DNA of 64,000 nt from an uncultured Eubacteriales bacterium (GTDB lineage Bacteria > Bacillota > Clostridia > Peptostreptococcales > Anaerovoracaceae), in NCBI GenBank assembly GCA_900315485.1, contig OMZI01000004.1, forward strand, positions 1-64,000, read 5' to 3'. Numbering within the stretch: the stretch's first letter is position 1; each line of letters starts with the position of its first letter. Below the pieces are notes generated by a model. That model was not told the origin of the DNA. It saw only the letters and a list, made by a program, of their open reading frames with translations, and did no database searches. This document shows, in pieces, positions 9,071 to 17,629 of the stretch. The translations under genes and the position numbers were made by a program.

Positions 9071-9679
9071 ATGATAGCAATTATAGATTACGGAGTAGGC
9101 AATCTGTTCTCGCTCAAGAGCTCTCTTGCGGAGATCGGAGCAGAGGCTGTCGTGACATCTGATGAAAAAGTGATCGCAGAGTGCGACAGGATCATCCTGC
9201 CGGGTGTCGGCGCTTTTGAGGACGCGGCCCGCAAGCTGAGAGAGTCGGGCATGGCTGAAGTCGTGAAGAAGGAAGCCGCTGCAGGCAAGCCTCTTCTCGG
9301 CATCTGTCTCGGCATGCAGCTCATGTTCGACAAGGGTTATGAATACGGTGAGCATGAAGGCCTCGGACTGATCCACGGAAACGTACGGCCGATCGCCGAT
9401 GTCATCCCTGAGGGATACAAGATCCCTCACATCGGATGGAATCTGCTGAAGTTCACGAAGAAAAGCCCACTGTTCAAATACATCAAAGAGGGCGACTATG
9501 TATATTTCGTCCATTCATACTATGCTGCCGACTGCGATGAGTCGGTCATAGCGACCACAGAGTACGGCGCGGATCTGACCGCGGCTGCAGCAAACGGCAA
9601 CGTATACGGCTGCCAGTTCCATCCGGAAAAGAGCGGCAAAGTAGGAATGAAGATACTGAAGGCATTCGTTGAACTGTAG
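9071..9679 (+). CDS. hisH: Imidazole glycerol phosphate synthase, glutaminase subunit HisH
   Basis: A class I glutamine amidotransferase that supplies ammonia to HisF. The catalytic cysteine is in GICLGMQLMF (about residue 80) and the His-Glu pair in CQFHPEKSG near the C terminus; the N terminus IIDYGVGNLFSLK is typical. The start is the ATG at 9071, preceded by GGAGGAT overlapping the hisB stop. An earlier in-frame start at 9017 lies inside hisB and is not used. Confidence 0.95.
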   Translation: MIAIIDYGVGNLFSLKSSLAEIGAEAVVTSDEKVIAECDRIILPGVGAFEDAARKLRESGMAEVVKKEAAAGKPLLGICLGMQLMFDKGYEYGEHEGLGLIHGNVRPIADVIPEGYKIPHIGWNLLKFTKKSPLFKYIKEGDYVYFVHSYYAADCDESVIATTEYGADLTAAAANGNVYGCQFHPEKSGKVGMKILKAFVEL

Positions 9680-9720
9680 GGAAACAGGCGGCAGATGCAA
9701 GCCGCAGAGAGGCAGGCAAA

Positions 9721-10443
9721 ATGATTATTTATCCGGCAATAGACCTGTATGACGGCAAAGCGGTAAGACTCTACAAGGGCGACTATGAGCAGATGACCGT
9801 GTACAGCGAGAATCCGCCTGAAATAGCCGAAGCTTTTGCAAAAGCGGGTGCGACACATATGCATGTGGTCGACCTGGAAGGTGCAAAGAGCGGGATGACC
9901 CCGAACTTCGACACCATCATGGCTATAAGGAAGGCTGCTCCGGATATGTTCATCGAAGTCGGAGGCGGCATCAGAGATGAGGATACCATCGAGAAATACC
10001 TCAGGGCAGGGATCGACAGAGTCATCCTCGGGACCGCAGCCGTACAGGACCAGGGCATGCTGAACAGGGCTGTCAGGAACTGGGGGCGTAAGATCGCGGT
10101 TGGCATAGATGTCAGGGACGGATATGTCGCAGTCAAGGGCTGGACGGAGCTTTCAAGCTATACTGTTGAGGAATTTGCCCGTCTGATGCAGAGCTACGGC
10201 GTAAGCACTATAATCTGCACGGACATCTCGCGCGACGGTGCCATGAAGGGTGCCAACAGGCTTCTGTACAGGGAGCTTTCCGAATCCATGAACCTGAATA
10301 TAATCGCATCCGGTGGAGTTTCCTCGCTGGATGAGATAAAGGCGCTTGCGGGATTCGGCATACACGGAGCGATCGTGGGCAAAGCGTATTATACCGGTGA
10401 CGTCGATCTTGCAGAGGCGATCCGGGTGGCTGCAGGAGAATAG
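9721..10443 (+). CDS. hisA: ProFAR isomerase HisA
   Basis: A 240-residue half-barrel-duplicated TIM barrel isomerising ProFAR to PRFAR. The two catalytic aspartates are in the expected places: PAIDLYDGKAVRLYKGDY at the N terminus and AVGIDVRDGYVAVKGW in the middle. Phosphate-binding glycines are in EVGGGIRDEDT and ASGGVSSLDEI. The 41-base gap after hisH contains an AGGCAGGCAAA ribosome site just before the ATG. It is homologous to hisF immediately downstream. Confidence 0.95.
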   Translation: MIIYPAIDLYDGKAVRLYKGDYEQMTVYSENPPEIAEAFAKAGATHMHVVDLEGAKSGMTPNFDTIMAIRKAAPDMFIEVGGGIRDEDTIEKYLRAGIDRVILGTAAVQDQGMLNRAVRNWGRKIAVGIDVRDGYVAVKGWTELSSYTVEEFARLMQSYGVSTIICTDISRDGAMKGANRLLYRELSESMNLNIIASGGVSSLDEIKALAGFGIHGAIVGKAYYTGDVDLAEAIRVAAGE

Positions 10444-10502
10444 ACTGCGCAGGCAGAAAAGGCGGGGCATCAGGCCCTGCGCATATCAAGGAGAATCTTA
10501 AA

Positions 10503-11267
10503 ATGATAACCAAAAGAATCATCCCATGTCTTGATGTAAGGGACGGGAGAGTAGTAAAGGGCGTCAACTTCGAAAACATCGGAGACGTCGCATCCCCTGT
10601 GGACATGGCTAAGAAATACACTGAGGCGGGAGCTGATGAGCTGGTCTTCTACGACATAACGGCTTCGGCAGAAGGAAGGAAGCTGTTCACCGAAATACTG
10701 ACGGAGACAGCATCGAACGTGTTCATTCCGCTGACAGTCGGCGGCGGAATCAGCAGCATAGCGGATTTTGACAGAGTCCTGAAATGCGGAGCTGACAAGG
10801 TCAGCGTCAACTCGGGAGCCATCAGAAACCCGGGGATCATCACCGAGGCGGCCAAGCTGTACGGAGACCAGTGCGTCGTGCTTTCGTGCGATATCAAGAG
10901 AGTCGGCGGTGAGTTCAGAGTCTTCTCGAGAGGCGGCAGGGACGACACCGGCATGGAGGCTATTGAATGGATCAGGCGCTGCGTCGGAATGGGCGCGGGC
11001 GAAGTCGTAGTCAACTCCATAGACACCGACGGCGTCAAGACCGGTTTCGATATCGAGCTTCTCGATCTCGTGTGCAAAGCGGTCTCGGTACCTGTCATTG
11101 CATCGGGCGGTGCAGGCAGCATAGATCACTTCATCGAGCTGTTCCGCAGGATCCCGACGATCGACGCGGGCCTCGCTGCTTCCATATTCCACTTCGATGA
11201 AGTGAGCATATCCGATCTCAAGGATGCCATGGCAGCAGAGGGGATCCCTGTAAGAAGAATAAAGTAA
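10503..11267 (+). CDS. hisF: Imidazole glycerol phosphate synthase, cyclase subunit HisF
   Basis: A 254-residue TIM barrel that, with HisH, converts PRFAR and ammonia to IGP and AICAR. Key features: [15 protein letters not shown] at the N terminus (catalytic Asp), LSCDIKR in mid-sequence (second Asp), and the phosphate loops TVGGGISS and [18 protein letters not shown] precedes the ATG. The length and both active-site aspartates are as expected, so the enzyme looks functional. Confidence 0.95.
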   Translation: MITKRIIPCLDVRDGRVVKGVNFENIGDVASPVDMAKKYTEAGADELVFYDITASAEGRKLFTEILTETASNVFIPLTVGGGISSIADFDRVLKCGADKVSVNSGAIRNPGIITEAAKLYGDQCVVLSCDIKRVGGEFRVFSRGGRDDTGMEAIEWIRRCVGMGAGEVVVNSIDTDGVKTGFDIELLDLVCKAVSVPVIASGGAGSIDHFIELFRRIPTIDAGLAASIFHFDEVSISDLKDAMAAEGIPVRRIK

Positions 11268-11319
11268 AGAAGATCAGAATGCGCACATGCGCACCGCACA
11301 TAGGAAAAAGGGTAACAGA

Positions 11320-11979
11320 ATGATCAATATTAGAGAACTGAAATTTGATGAAAAGGGACTCATCCCGGCGATAGTCGTTGACTCCGTGACGAAGAGAGTC
11401 CTGACTCTCGCGTACATGAATGAGGAGAGCCTTAATATATCCATGGAGAAGGGTCTTACCTGCTTCTGGAGCCGCTCAAGACAGGAGCTGTGGCTCAAGG
11501 GCGAGACAAGCGGCAACTATCAGCACATAGTCAGCATCACAGCGGACTGTGACAGGGACGCTCTCGTGGTAGTAGTGGAGCCTGACGGACCGGCATGCCA
11601 CCTCGGCACAGAGTCGTGCTTTGAGTATCCTGTATGGGAGTCGGATGAACTCAAGGAGTTCTCGTATGAAGGCCTGATGGAACTGATCGAAGGCCGCAAG
11701 ACCGATCCTAAGGAAGGTTCATATACGACATATCTCTTCGACAAGGGACTCGATAAGATCCTCAAGAAGATAGGCGAGGAGTGCACCGAGGTCATCATCG
11801 CTGCAAAGTCTGCAGAGCAGAGCGGAGACAATGCGGAGACCATATATGAGATCGCCGATCTGGCTTATCATACGATGGTCATGATGATAGAAGCCGGCAT
11901 CTCTCTTGAGGACATCCACAGAGAGCTCGCTTCGAGACACGTTATAGACAAGAAGGTAAAACAGGAAAAGATGGTGTAA
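11320..11979 (+). CDS. hisI: Bifunctional PRA-CH / PRA-PH HisIE
   Basis: Fusion of phosphoribosyl-AMP cyclohydrolase (HisI, about residues 1-110) and phosphoribosyl-ATP pyrophosphatase (HisE, about 125-219), steps 2 and 3 of the pathway. The HisI part has AYMNEESL and [20 protein letters not shown] with metal-binding cysteines at CDRD and CHLG. The HisE part has [15 protein letters not shown] and [11 protein letters not shown]. The ATG at 11320 has AAAAGGG seven bases upstream; the in-frame ATG at 11287 lacks a site and would add an unusual basic tail. Confidence 0.93.
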   Translation: MINIRELKFDEKGLIPAIVVDSVTKRVLTLAYMNEESLNISMEKGLTCFWSRSRQELWLKGETSGNYQHIVSITADCDRDALVVVVEPDGPACHLGTESCFEYPVWESDELKEFSYEGLMELIEGRKTDPKEGSYTTYLFDKGLDKILKKIGEECTEVIIAAKSAEQSGDNAETIYEIADLAYHTMVMMIEAGISLEDIHRELASRHVIDKKVKQEKMV

Positions 11980-11983
11980 AACT

Positions 11984-12802
11984 ATGCAGGATTTTGATCT
12001 GCACATGCATACGACATACTGCGACGGGAAGAACTCTGCGGAAGAGATGATTCTCGCCGCTGCTGCTGTGGGGCTCAAAACAGCAGGACTGTCAGGCCAC
12101 TCATTCACGTGGTTCGATACCAGCTACTGCATGAGCGAGAAGGACACAGCTGCATATATTGAAGAGGTCAACACTCTTAAGGTCAAATACTCTGACAGGA
12201 TCCGCGTACTGCTCGGTACTGAACTCGACTACTGGGCGGAGATAGATACGGCGCCGTACGATTATCTGATCGGATCATCGCATTATGTGCTGAAGGACGG
12301 CGCGTATCTCGACGTAGACTATGCAGCGGAAATGCTGATGGACGAGGCCAATAAGTACTACGGCGGCGACATGGCCGCCATGGCTGCGGACTACTATAAG
12401 CAGGTGGGGAATATCGTTAAGAAGACAGAGTGCGATATCATAGGGCATTTTGACCTCGTAACAAAATTCAATGAGACACTGCCTGTCCAGATAGTGGGAA
12501 CATCTGATCCGCGCTACATGACAGCGTGGATGGATGCAGTCGACAGGATCTTCGAAGATACTGCAGAGCTCAGAAAGAGCGGAAAGCCGAACCGCCTCGA
12601 GACAATCGGCCTCATTGAAGCAGGAGACAAGCCGGTGTTTGAGATCAATACTGGTGCCATGGCCAAGGGCTACAGGACAACTCCTTATCCTGCAGCAGAC
12701 CAGATAAAATACATCAGGAACAAAGGAGGCCTGTTTATCCTCAGCTCAGACAGCCACAGCACGGATAAGATATGCTATGCGTTTGACAAGATAGAGCTAT
12801 AG
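11984..12802 (+). CDS. hisK: Histidinol-phosphatase, PHP family
   Basis: A PHP-superfamily metal-dependent phosphatase of the HisK/HisJ type, 272 residues, hydrolysing histidinol phosphate to histidinol. It complements the monofunctional hisB. Metal ligands are visible in DLHMHTTYCDG at the N terminus, GLSGHSF, GTELDYW, IGSSHYV, IGHFDLV and LSSDSHS. It begins five bases after hisIE and ends the operon; a terminator follows at 12875. Confidence 0.9.
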   Translation: MQDFDLHMHTTYCDGKNSAEEMILAAAAVGLKTAGLSGHSFTWFDTSYCMSEKDTAAYIEEVNTLKVKYSDRIRVLLGTELDYWAEIDTAPYDYLIGSSHYVLKDGAYLDVDYAAEMLMDEANKYYGGDMAAMAADYYKQVGNIVKKTECDIIGHFDLVTKFNETLPVQIVGTSDPRYMTAWMDAVDRIFEDTAELRKSGKPNRLETIGLIEAGDKPVFEINTGAMAKGYRTTPYPAADQIKYIRNKGGLFILSSDSHSTDKICYAFDKIEL

Positions 12803-12874
12803 ACCGGGACTGCCGGCCGGAACATAGAACAGGGGCCATAATCAGGGTAAGCCCGTCTGATGCAAAGAAAAATA

Positions 12875-12910
12875 AAAATCCCGCACCTTGCGATGCGGGA
12901 TTTTGTTTTG
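12875..12910. terminator. Terminator between his operon and alanine symporter
   Basis: Stem arms 12875-12885 and 12894-12904 (AAAATCCCGCA/TGCGGGATTTT), eight-base loop, T-rich on both strands. It can serve both the his operon and the convergent symporter gene. Confidence 0.85.
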
Positions 12911-12943
12911 CCTGAAAGCAATTGCTGATGTTCAGCGGGATGA

Positions 12944-14407
12944 TTACTTACCCTTTGCAGCCTGCTTAGCAGCCTTTGCAGCAGCAAGTCCGTCATCATA
13001 TTCTCCTGATGTCTTTCTTGCCCAGAAGTCCTTAGTCTCCTTAGCAACAATACCGGAGAGTGCGAACAGAGCAACCAGGTTCGGGAATGCCATCAGACCG
13101 TTCATCAGGTCTGCGAAATCCCATACAACTGCGAGCGGCAGGAAAGGTCCGATCGCTACAGCTGCAACATACAGCCATCTGTATGCTTTCAGGGCAGCCT
13201 TGTTGCCGTTTGTCAGGTAGTCGAAGCATCTCTCAGCGTAGTAGTCCCAACCGAGGATCGTTGAGAATGCGAAGAGTGCGAGGCACAGAGCCAGGATAAC
13301 GAATCCGCAGAGCTGTGGCCATGGGAGTCCGTTTCCGAATGCCCACATCGTTACTTCTACACCCTCGAGACCCTGCTCGTGAGCGCCTGTCATAACAACG
13401 CAGAGACCTGTCATTGTGCAGATGATGATCGTGTCGAGGAATGTACCGGTTGATGAAACCATTCCCTGACGTACGCACTCTCTTGTCTGAGCGGCAGCAG
13501 CAGCGATAGGTGCGGAACCAAGACCAGCCTCGTTCGAGAAGATACCTCTTGCAACACCCTTCTGCAGTGCCAGGAGGAATGCTCCCATTGCTCCGCCTGC
13601 AGCAGCTCTCATTCCGAATGCTCCTGCAACTACTTCTACGATAGCATGTGGCAGGTTGCCGATGTTGTAGAAGAATACCAGCAGAGCTGTTACTACGTAG
13701 AGTACCATCATAGCAGGTACGATCTTCTCGGTTACCTGAGCGATTCTCTCGATACCGCCTACGATTACAGCGATAGTTCCTGCTGTGATCAGGATAGTTG
13801 CGATAACCTTTACCCAGGATGCGTCTTCACCGAATGCAGTGAATGCGACCTTTGTAGCGCCTACTTCTGTAGCTACCTTGTTGATAGCATTAACGATACC
13901 ATTTACCTGTGTGGATGTTCCGATACCGAGGGCACCAGCGAGAGCGCCAAACAGTGCGAACATCTTAGCGAGCCATTTCCAGCTTGCTCCCATACCTTTC
14001 TCGATGTAGTAGAAAGGTCCGCCGAGGATGGATCCGTCATCCTTTACGTGTCTGTACTTAACAGCCAGAACACCCTCAGCATACTTTGTTGCGATTCCGA
14101 AGAATGCAGCGAACTCCATCCAGAAGAGGGCTCCAGGTCCGCCTGCCATAATAGCTGTAGATACACCTACGATGTTACCTGTACCTACTGTAGCAGCCAG
14201 AGCTGTTGTCAGAGCTCCGAAGCTGGATACGTCTCCCTCAGCGCCTTCCTCGTTGGTAACAGCGTATCTGAGGGAAAGTCCGATCCTTCTCTGAGGATGG
14301 AAGCCTGTGCGAACTGATAGTAGTATACCGACCACGATGATGAGAACCATCATGACGGTACCCCACACCCAACCGTCTAGGGTGCTGATAATTTCGCCAA
14401 TGCTCAT
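12944..14407 (-). CDS. Alanine/glycine:cation symporter (AGCS family)
   Basis: A 487-residue multispanning membrane protein of the sodium:alanine symporter family. The family signature GGPGALFWMEFAAFFG and the following KYAEGVLAVKYR are intact. Further helices include SNEAGLGSAPIAAAAAQT, typical of AGCS. It imports alanine and/or glycine with Na+ or H+ (family knowledge; the exact substrate is inferred). AAGGAGG precedes the ATG. A minus-strand promoter (TTGACA at 14531-14536, TATCCT at 14509-14514, spacer 16) lies about 100 bases upstream, giving a sizeable leader. Confidence 0.9.
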   Translation of the reverse strand: MSIGEIISTLDGWVWGTVMMVLIIVVGILLSVRTGFHPQRRIGLSLRYAVTNEEGAEGDVSSFGALTTALAATVGTGNIVGVSTAIMAGGPGALFWMEFAAFFGIATKYAEGVLAVKYRHVKDDGSILGGPFYYIEKGMGASWKWLAKMFALFGALAGALGIGTSTQVNGIVNAINKVATEVGATKVAFTAFGEDASWVKVIATILITAGTIAVIVGGIERIAQVTEKIVPAMMVLYVVTALLVFFYNIGNLPHAIVEVVAGAFGMRAAAGGAMGAFLLALQKGVARGIFSNEAGLGSAPIAAAAAQTRECVRQGMVSSTGTFLDTIIICTMTGLCVVMTGAHEQGLEGVEVTMWAFGNGLPWPQLCGFVILALCLALFAFSTILGWDYYAERCFDYLTNGNKAALKAYRWLYVAAVAIGPFLPLAVVWDFADLMNGLMAFPNLVALFALSGIVAKETKDFWARKTSGEYDDGLAAAKAAKQAAKGK

Positions 14408-14508
14408 AAAATACCTCCTTACAAATTCACCTTACATATAAATAAGATCAGCGTACTCGTTCAGATTGAAGACACGATAATACGCCAATCTGAATTTATA
14501 CAATTTAA

Positions 14509-14536
14509 GGATAAAATCTAAAAAGGTTGATGTCAA
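14509..14536 (-). promoter_or_regulatory. Promoter of the AGCS symporter gene
   Basis: On the minus strand, TTGACA (14536-14531) and TATCCT (14514-14509) are spaced by 16 bases. The leader to 14408 contains a CAGATTG/CAATCTG hairpin (about 14463-14493) of unknown role. Confidence 0.55.
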
Positions 14537-14669
14537 ACAAAAATTTCGTCAAACATTTATCTAATTTCACTAAACCATCACAAACAGCTGATTTTTCAAT
14601 GATTTAATAACAGTTTATTTTCTGCAGGTCGGGAAAAAAATACATCAAGATACATTTTTAACATGAAAA

Positions 14670-14691
14670 AAACGTTGAAATGTCAACGTTT
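14670..14691. promoter_or_regulatory. Perfect palindrome in divergent intergenic region
   Basis: AAACGTTGA at 14670-14678 and TCAACGTTT at 14683-14691 form 9-base perfect arms around AATG. It lies about 130 bases upstream of the symporter promoter and 60 bases upstream of the ATPase promoter, so it is a candidate operator serving either side. The rest of 14537-14749 is A+T-rich, and I see no gene there. Confidence 0.35.
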
Positions 14692-14749
14692 ACGTACTGT
14701 GCAAAAGGCCATAAAATGATGCGTATAAATTAGTAGACAATGTAGAAAT

Positions 14750-14779
14750 ATGACATCGTTGATGGTAGAATACTATGAT
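14750..14779 (+). promoter_or_regulatory. Putative promoter of the P-type ATPase gene
   Basis: ATGACA at 14750-14755 and TATGAT at 14774-14779 with an 18-base spacer. It would put transcription start near 14786, just before the folded leader. Confidence 0.45.
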
Positions 14780-14790
14780 TGCTTTTTGAA

Positions 14791-14882
14791 GCGGGATCAG
14801 GCTGGGACATACATAAGAAGGGGCCGTGTGTGTCCGGACCTGATCCCACTCGAACAATATGGTTCAAGTGGGAGGAATAATA
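14791..14882 (+). promoter_or_regulatory. Switch-like leader of the P-type ATPase gene
   Basis: Two hairpins share bases and are mutually exclusive. Hairpin A: GGGATCAGG 14793-14801 with CCTGATCCC 14839-14847, enclosing an inner stem GGACATAC/GTGTGTCC and a purine-rich loop. Hairpin B: the CCCACTCGAAC segment at about 14845-14855 with GTTCAAGTGGG 14862-14872, which reaches into the GGAGG ribosome site at 14871-14875. A leaves the ribosome site free and B masks it, as in a translational riboswitch. It does not match yybP-ykoY, M-box or NiCo consensus motifs as I remember them. Confidence 0.5.
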
Positions 14883-17615
14883 ATGAAAGAAAACTACAGA
14901 CCGTATCTTGAAACGGTCCAGTCTGTTCTGGCGGAGACTGCATCTGCCGAGAATGGTCTTTCGGGAGCTCAGGCTGCTGAAAGAACGGAACAGTACGGAC
15001 CTAACAGGCTCATTGAAGCCAAGAAGAGAAGTGCGATACTCAGATTCTTCGACCAGATGAAGGACCCTATGATCATCATCCTTCTGGTCGCAGCTGCTCT
15101 GTCGCTCGTAACATCTCTGTACGAGGGCGAGAACCCTGCAGATGTCTTCATCATCCTGTTCGTAGTAGTGCTGAACTCAGTGCTGGGCGTAGTTCAGGAG
15201 AGCAAGGCTGAGGAGGCCATCGAAGCTCTCAAGAAGATGACGGCGGCAAAGTCCAAAGTCCTGAGAGATGGCGAGATCACTACACTTCCGAGTGACGAGC
15301 TCGTTCCGGGAGACGTCATCATCCTCGAGGCAGGTGACAGCATCCCTGCTGACGGAAGACTTCTCGAAGCTGCATCGATGAAGGTTGAGGAAGCGGCTCT
15401 TACAGGAGAGTCCGTTCCTGTTACCAAGCAGTCAGAGGAGATCGTACTGGAGGAGGGGGCAAAGGACATCCCTCTCGGTGACAGAAAGAACATGATCTAC
15501 ATGGGCAGCACCGTTGTATACGGCAGAGGAAAGGCCGTTATCACCGGAACAGGAATGTCCACTGAAATGGGAAAGATCGCCGATGCACTTGCACAGGCCG
15601 AGGAAGAGATGACGCCGCTTCAGATCAAGCTCGCTCAGCTCTCCAAGATCCTGACCAGACTGGTCATCGGAATATGCATATTCATCTTCGCTCTTGGTGT
15701 TATCAAGGCAGGACACATCAGCATGGATGTCATGATCGACACCTTCATGCTTGCTATATCACTCGCTGTTGCTGCTATTCCGGAAGGTCTCGTAGCGGTA
15801 GTAACTATAGTGCTTTCCATGGGCGTTACCAAGATGTCCAACAGGAATGCTGTAATAAGAAGGCTTACTGCAGTTGAGACTCTCGGCTGCGCACAGATAA
15901 TCTGCTCGGACAAGACAGGAACCCTGACACAGAACAGGATGACTGTTGTAGACTACTATGCTCAGGATCAGGATCTGCTTGCTGCTGGAATGGCCCTGTG
16001 CTGTGATGCGGAGCTCAAGACAACAGAGACCGGCGAGGAAGTAGTCGGTGAGCCGACCGAGGCAGCTCTGGTAGCATATGCTTCGGTCCAGAACATGCCT
16101 AAGCCTGGACTGGTCAAAATGTTCCCTCGTATCGGAGAGGCCCCTTTTGACTCCGGAAGAAAGATGATGTCGACAGTTCACAGGAACACCGAGATGGATG
16201 CTCCTGCAGAGATCGACACAGAGCTTGACGAGCTTATCGCAAAATCAGAATACGTTCAGTTCACCAAGGGTGCACCGGACGTCGTACTCAGACATTCTGA
16301 TTACATCCTCACTCAGGACGGCATCAGGCCGATGACTGAAGAGCTCGCTGAGAGCATCAGACGCGCGAACGCAAGGATGGCGGGCAAAGCGCTCAGAGTC
16401 CTTTCCCTTGCTGCCAGAGTACACCATAAGAGACCGGATGATTTCTCGCCTGAAGCTCTTGAGCAGGAGCTCATCTTTATCGGTCTTGTCGGAATGATCG
16501 ACCCTATAAGACCGGAGGTCAAGGACGCTGTTGCAGAGTGCCGTGAGGCAGGCATCAGACCTATCATGATCACAGGCGACCAGCTTGACACTGCAGTCGC
16601 TATCGGTAAGGACCTCGGCATCATAGAGAGCGCAGACGATGCGATACTCGGAGCGGCTCTGGACGACATGTCTGATGAAGAGCTTCTCAATAAGGTGAGC
16701 ACATATTCCGTATATGCAAGGGTACAGCCTGAGCATAAGGTAAGGATCGTCAAGGCATGGCGTGCGCACAACATGGTAACAGCCATGACCGGAGACGGTG
16801 TAAACGATGCACCGGCCATCAAGTCGGCAGACATCGGAATCGGAATGGGTATCACGGGAACCGACGTTACGAAGAACGTTGCGGACATGATCCTTGCAGA
16901 CGACAATTTTGCCACTATCGTATCCGCGGTAGAGGAAGGCCGCAGGATCTACGCCAACATCAGAAAGGCTATCCAGTTCCTGCTCGCTACTAATGTCAGC
17001 GAGGTAATGTCCATCCTGGTAGCAACAATGATGAACTTCACTATCCTCAAGCCTGCTCACCTGCTGTGGATCAACCTGATCACAGACTCGCTGCCGGCCC
17101 TGGCGCTCGGCCTTGAGGAGGCAGAGGGTGACTCGATGAAGCAGAAGCCTAGAAGCGCAAGAGAAGGCGTATTCGCAGGCGGAATGGATAAGGACATCGT
17201 ATATCAGGGTGCAGTAACAACCATGCTTGTAATGGCTGCTTACTTCATCGGCGAGTTCATGGAAACAGGACAGTGGCACATCGTCGCCAGCAATGACGGG
17301 ATCACAATGGCGTTCCTGACAATGTCGATGTGCGAGATCTTCCACTCATTCAACATGAGATCGAGAAGACAGTCCATATTCACACTTTCAAGACAGAATA
17401 AATGGCTGTGGGGCTCCTGCATTGCAGCACTGCTCCTTACTACCGTAGTCATAGAGGTGCCGGCACTTGCAAGACTCTTTGAGTTCGCAACTATCAGCTG
17501 GAAGGAGTACGGAGTCGCAATGGGACTCGCGTTCATGATCATACCGGTCGTAGAGATAGTAAAGGCGATCCAGAGATCGGCAGCAAAGAGCCGCGGAGAA
17601 GAACTTAGAAGCTAA
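14883..17615 (+). CDS. Cation-translocating P-type ATPase, Ca2+-ATPase-like (P2 type)
   Basis: About 910 residues with all P-type landmarks in order: N-terminal cation-ATPase segment, actuator loop LTGESVPV, M4 motif AIPEGLVAVV typical of Ca2+ pumps, phosphorylation site CSDKTGTLTQNRM, nucleotide-binding domain with KGAPD, hinge MTGDGVNDAPAIK, and a C-terminal bundle of membrane helices. It probably exports Ca2+ (possibly Mn2+) using ATP; specificity is inferred from the PEGL motif. The ATG at 14883 is chosen over 14859 because GGAGG lies seven bases upstream. A MATE gene follows after 14 bases, suggesting co-transcription. Confidence 0.92.
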   Translation: MKENYRPYLETVQSVLAETASAENGLSGAQAAERTEQYGPNRLIEAKKRSAILRFFDQMKDPMIIILLVAAALSLVTSLYEGENPADVFIILFVVVLNSVLGVVQESKAEEAIEALKKMTAAKSKVLRDGEITTLPSDELVPGDVIILEAGDSIPADGRLLEAASMKVEEAALTGESVPVTKQSEEIVLEEGAKDIPLGDRKNMIYMGSTVVYGRGKAVITGTGMSTEMGKIADALAQAEEEMTPLQIKLAQLSKILTRLVIGICIFIFALGVIKAGHISMDVMIDTFMLAISLAVAAIPEGLVAVVTIVLSMGVTKMSNRNAVIRRLTAVETLGCAQIICSDKTGTLTQNRMTVVDYYAQDQDLLAAGMALCCDAELKTTETGEEVVGEPTEAALVAYASVQNMPKPGLVKMFPRIGEAPFDSGRKMMSTVHRNTEMDAPAEIDTELDELIAKSEYVQFTKGAPDVVLRHSDYILTQDGIRPMTEELAESIRRANARMAGKALRVLSLAARVHHKRPDDFSPEALEQELIFIGLVGMIDPIRPEVKDAVAECREAGIRPIMITGDQLDTAVAIGKDLGIIESADDAILGAALDDMSDEELLNKVSTYSVYARVQPEHKVRIVKAWRAHNMVTAMTGDGVNDAPAIKSADIGIGMGITGTDVTKNVADMILADDNFATIVSAVEEGRRIYANIRKAIQFLLATNVSEVMSILVATMMNFTILKPAHLLWINLITDSLPALALGLEEAEGDSMKQKPRSAREGVFAGGMDKDIVYQGAVTTMLVMAAYFIGEFMETGQWHIVASNDGITMAFLTMSMCEIFHSFNMRSRRQSIFTLSRQNKWLWGSCIAALLLTTVVIEVPALARLFEFATISWKEYGVAMGLAFMIIPVVEIVKAIQRSAAKSRGEELRS

Positions 17616-17629
17616 GAGGTTATATAATT

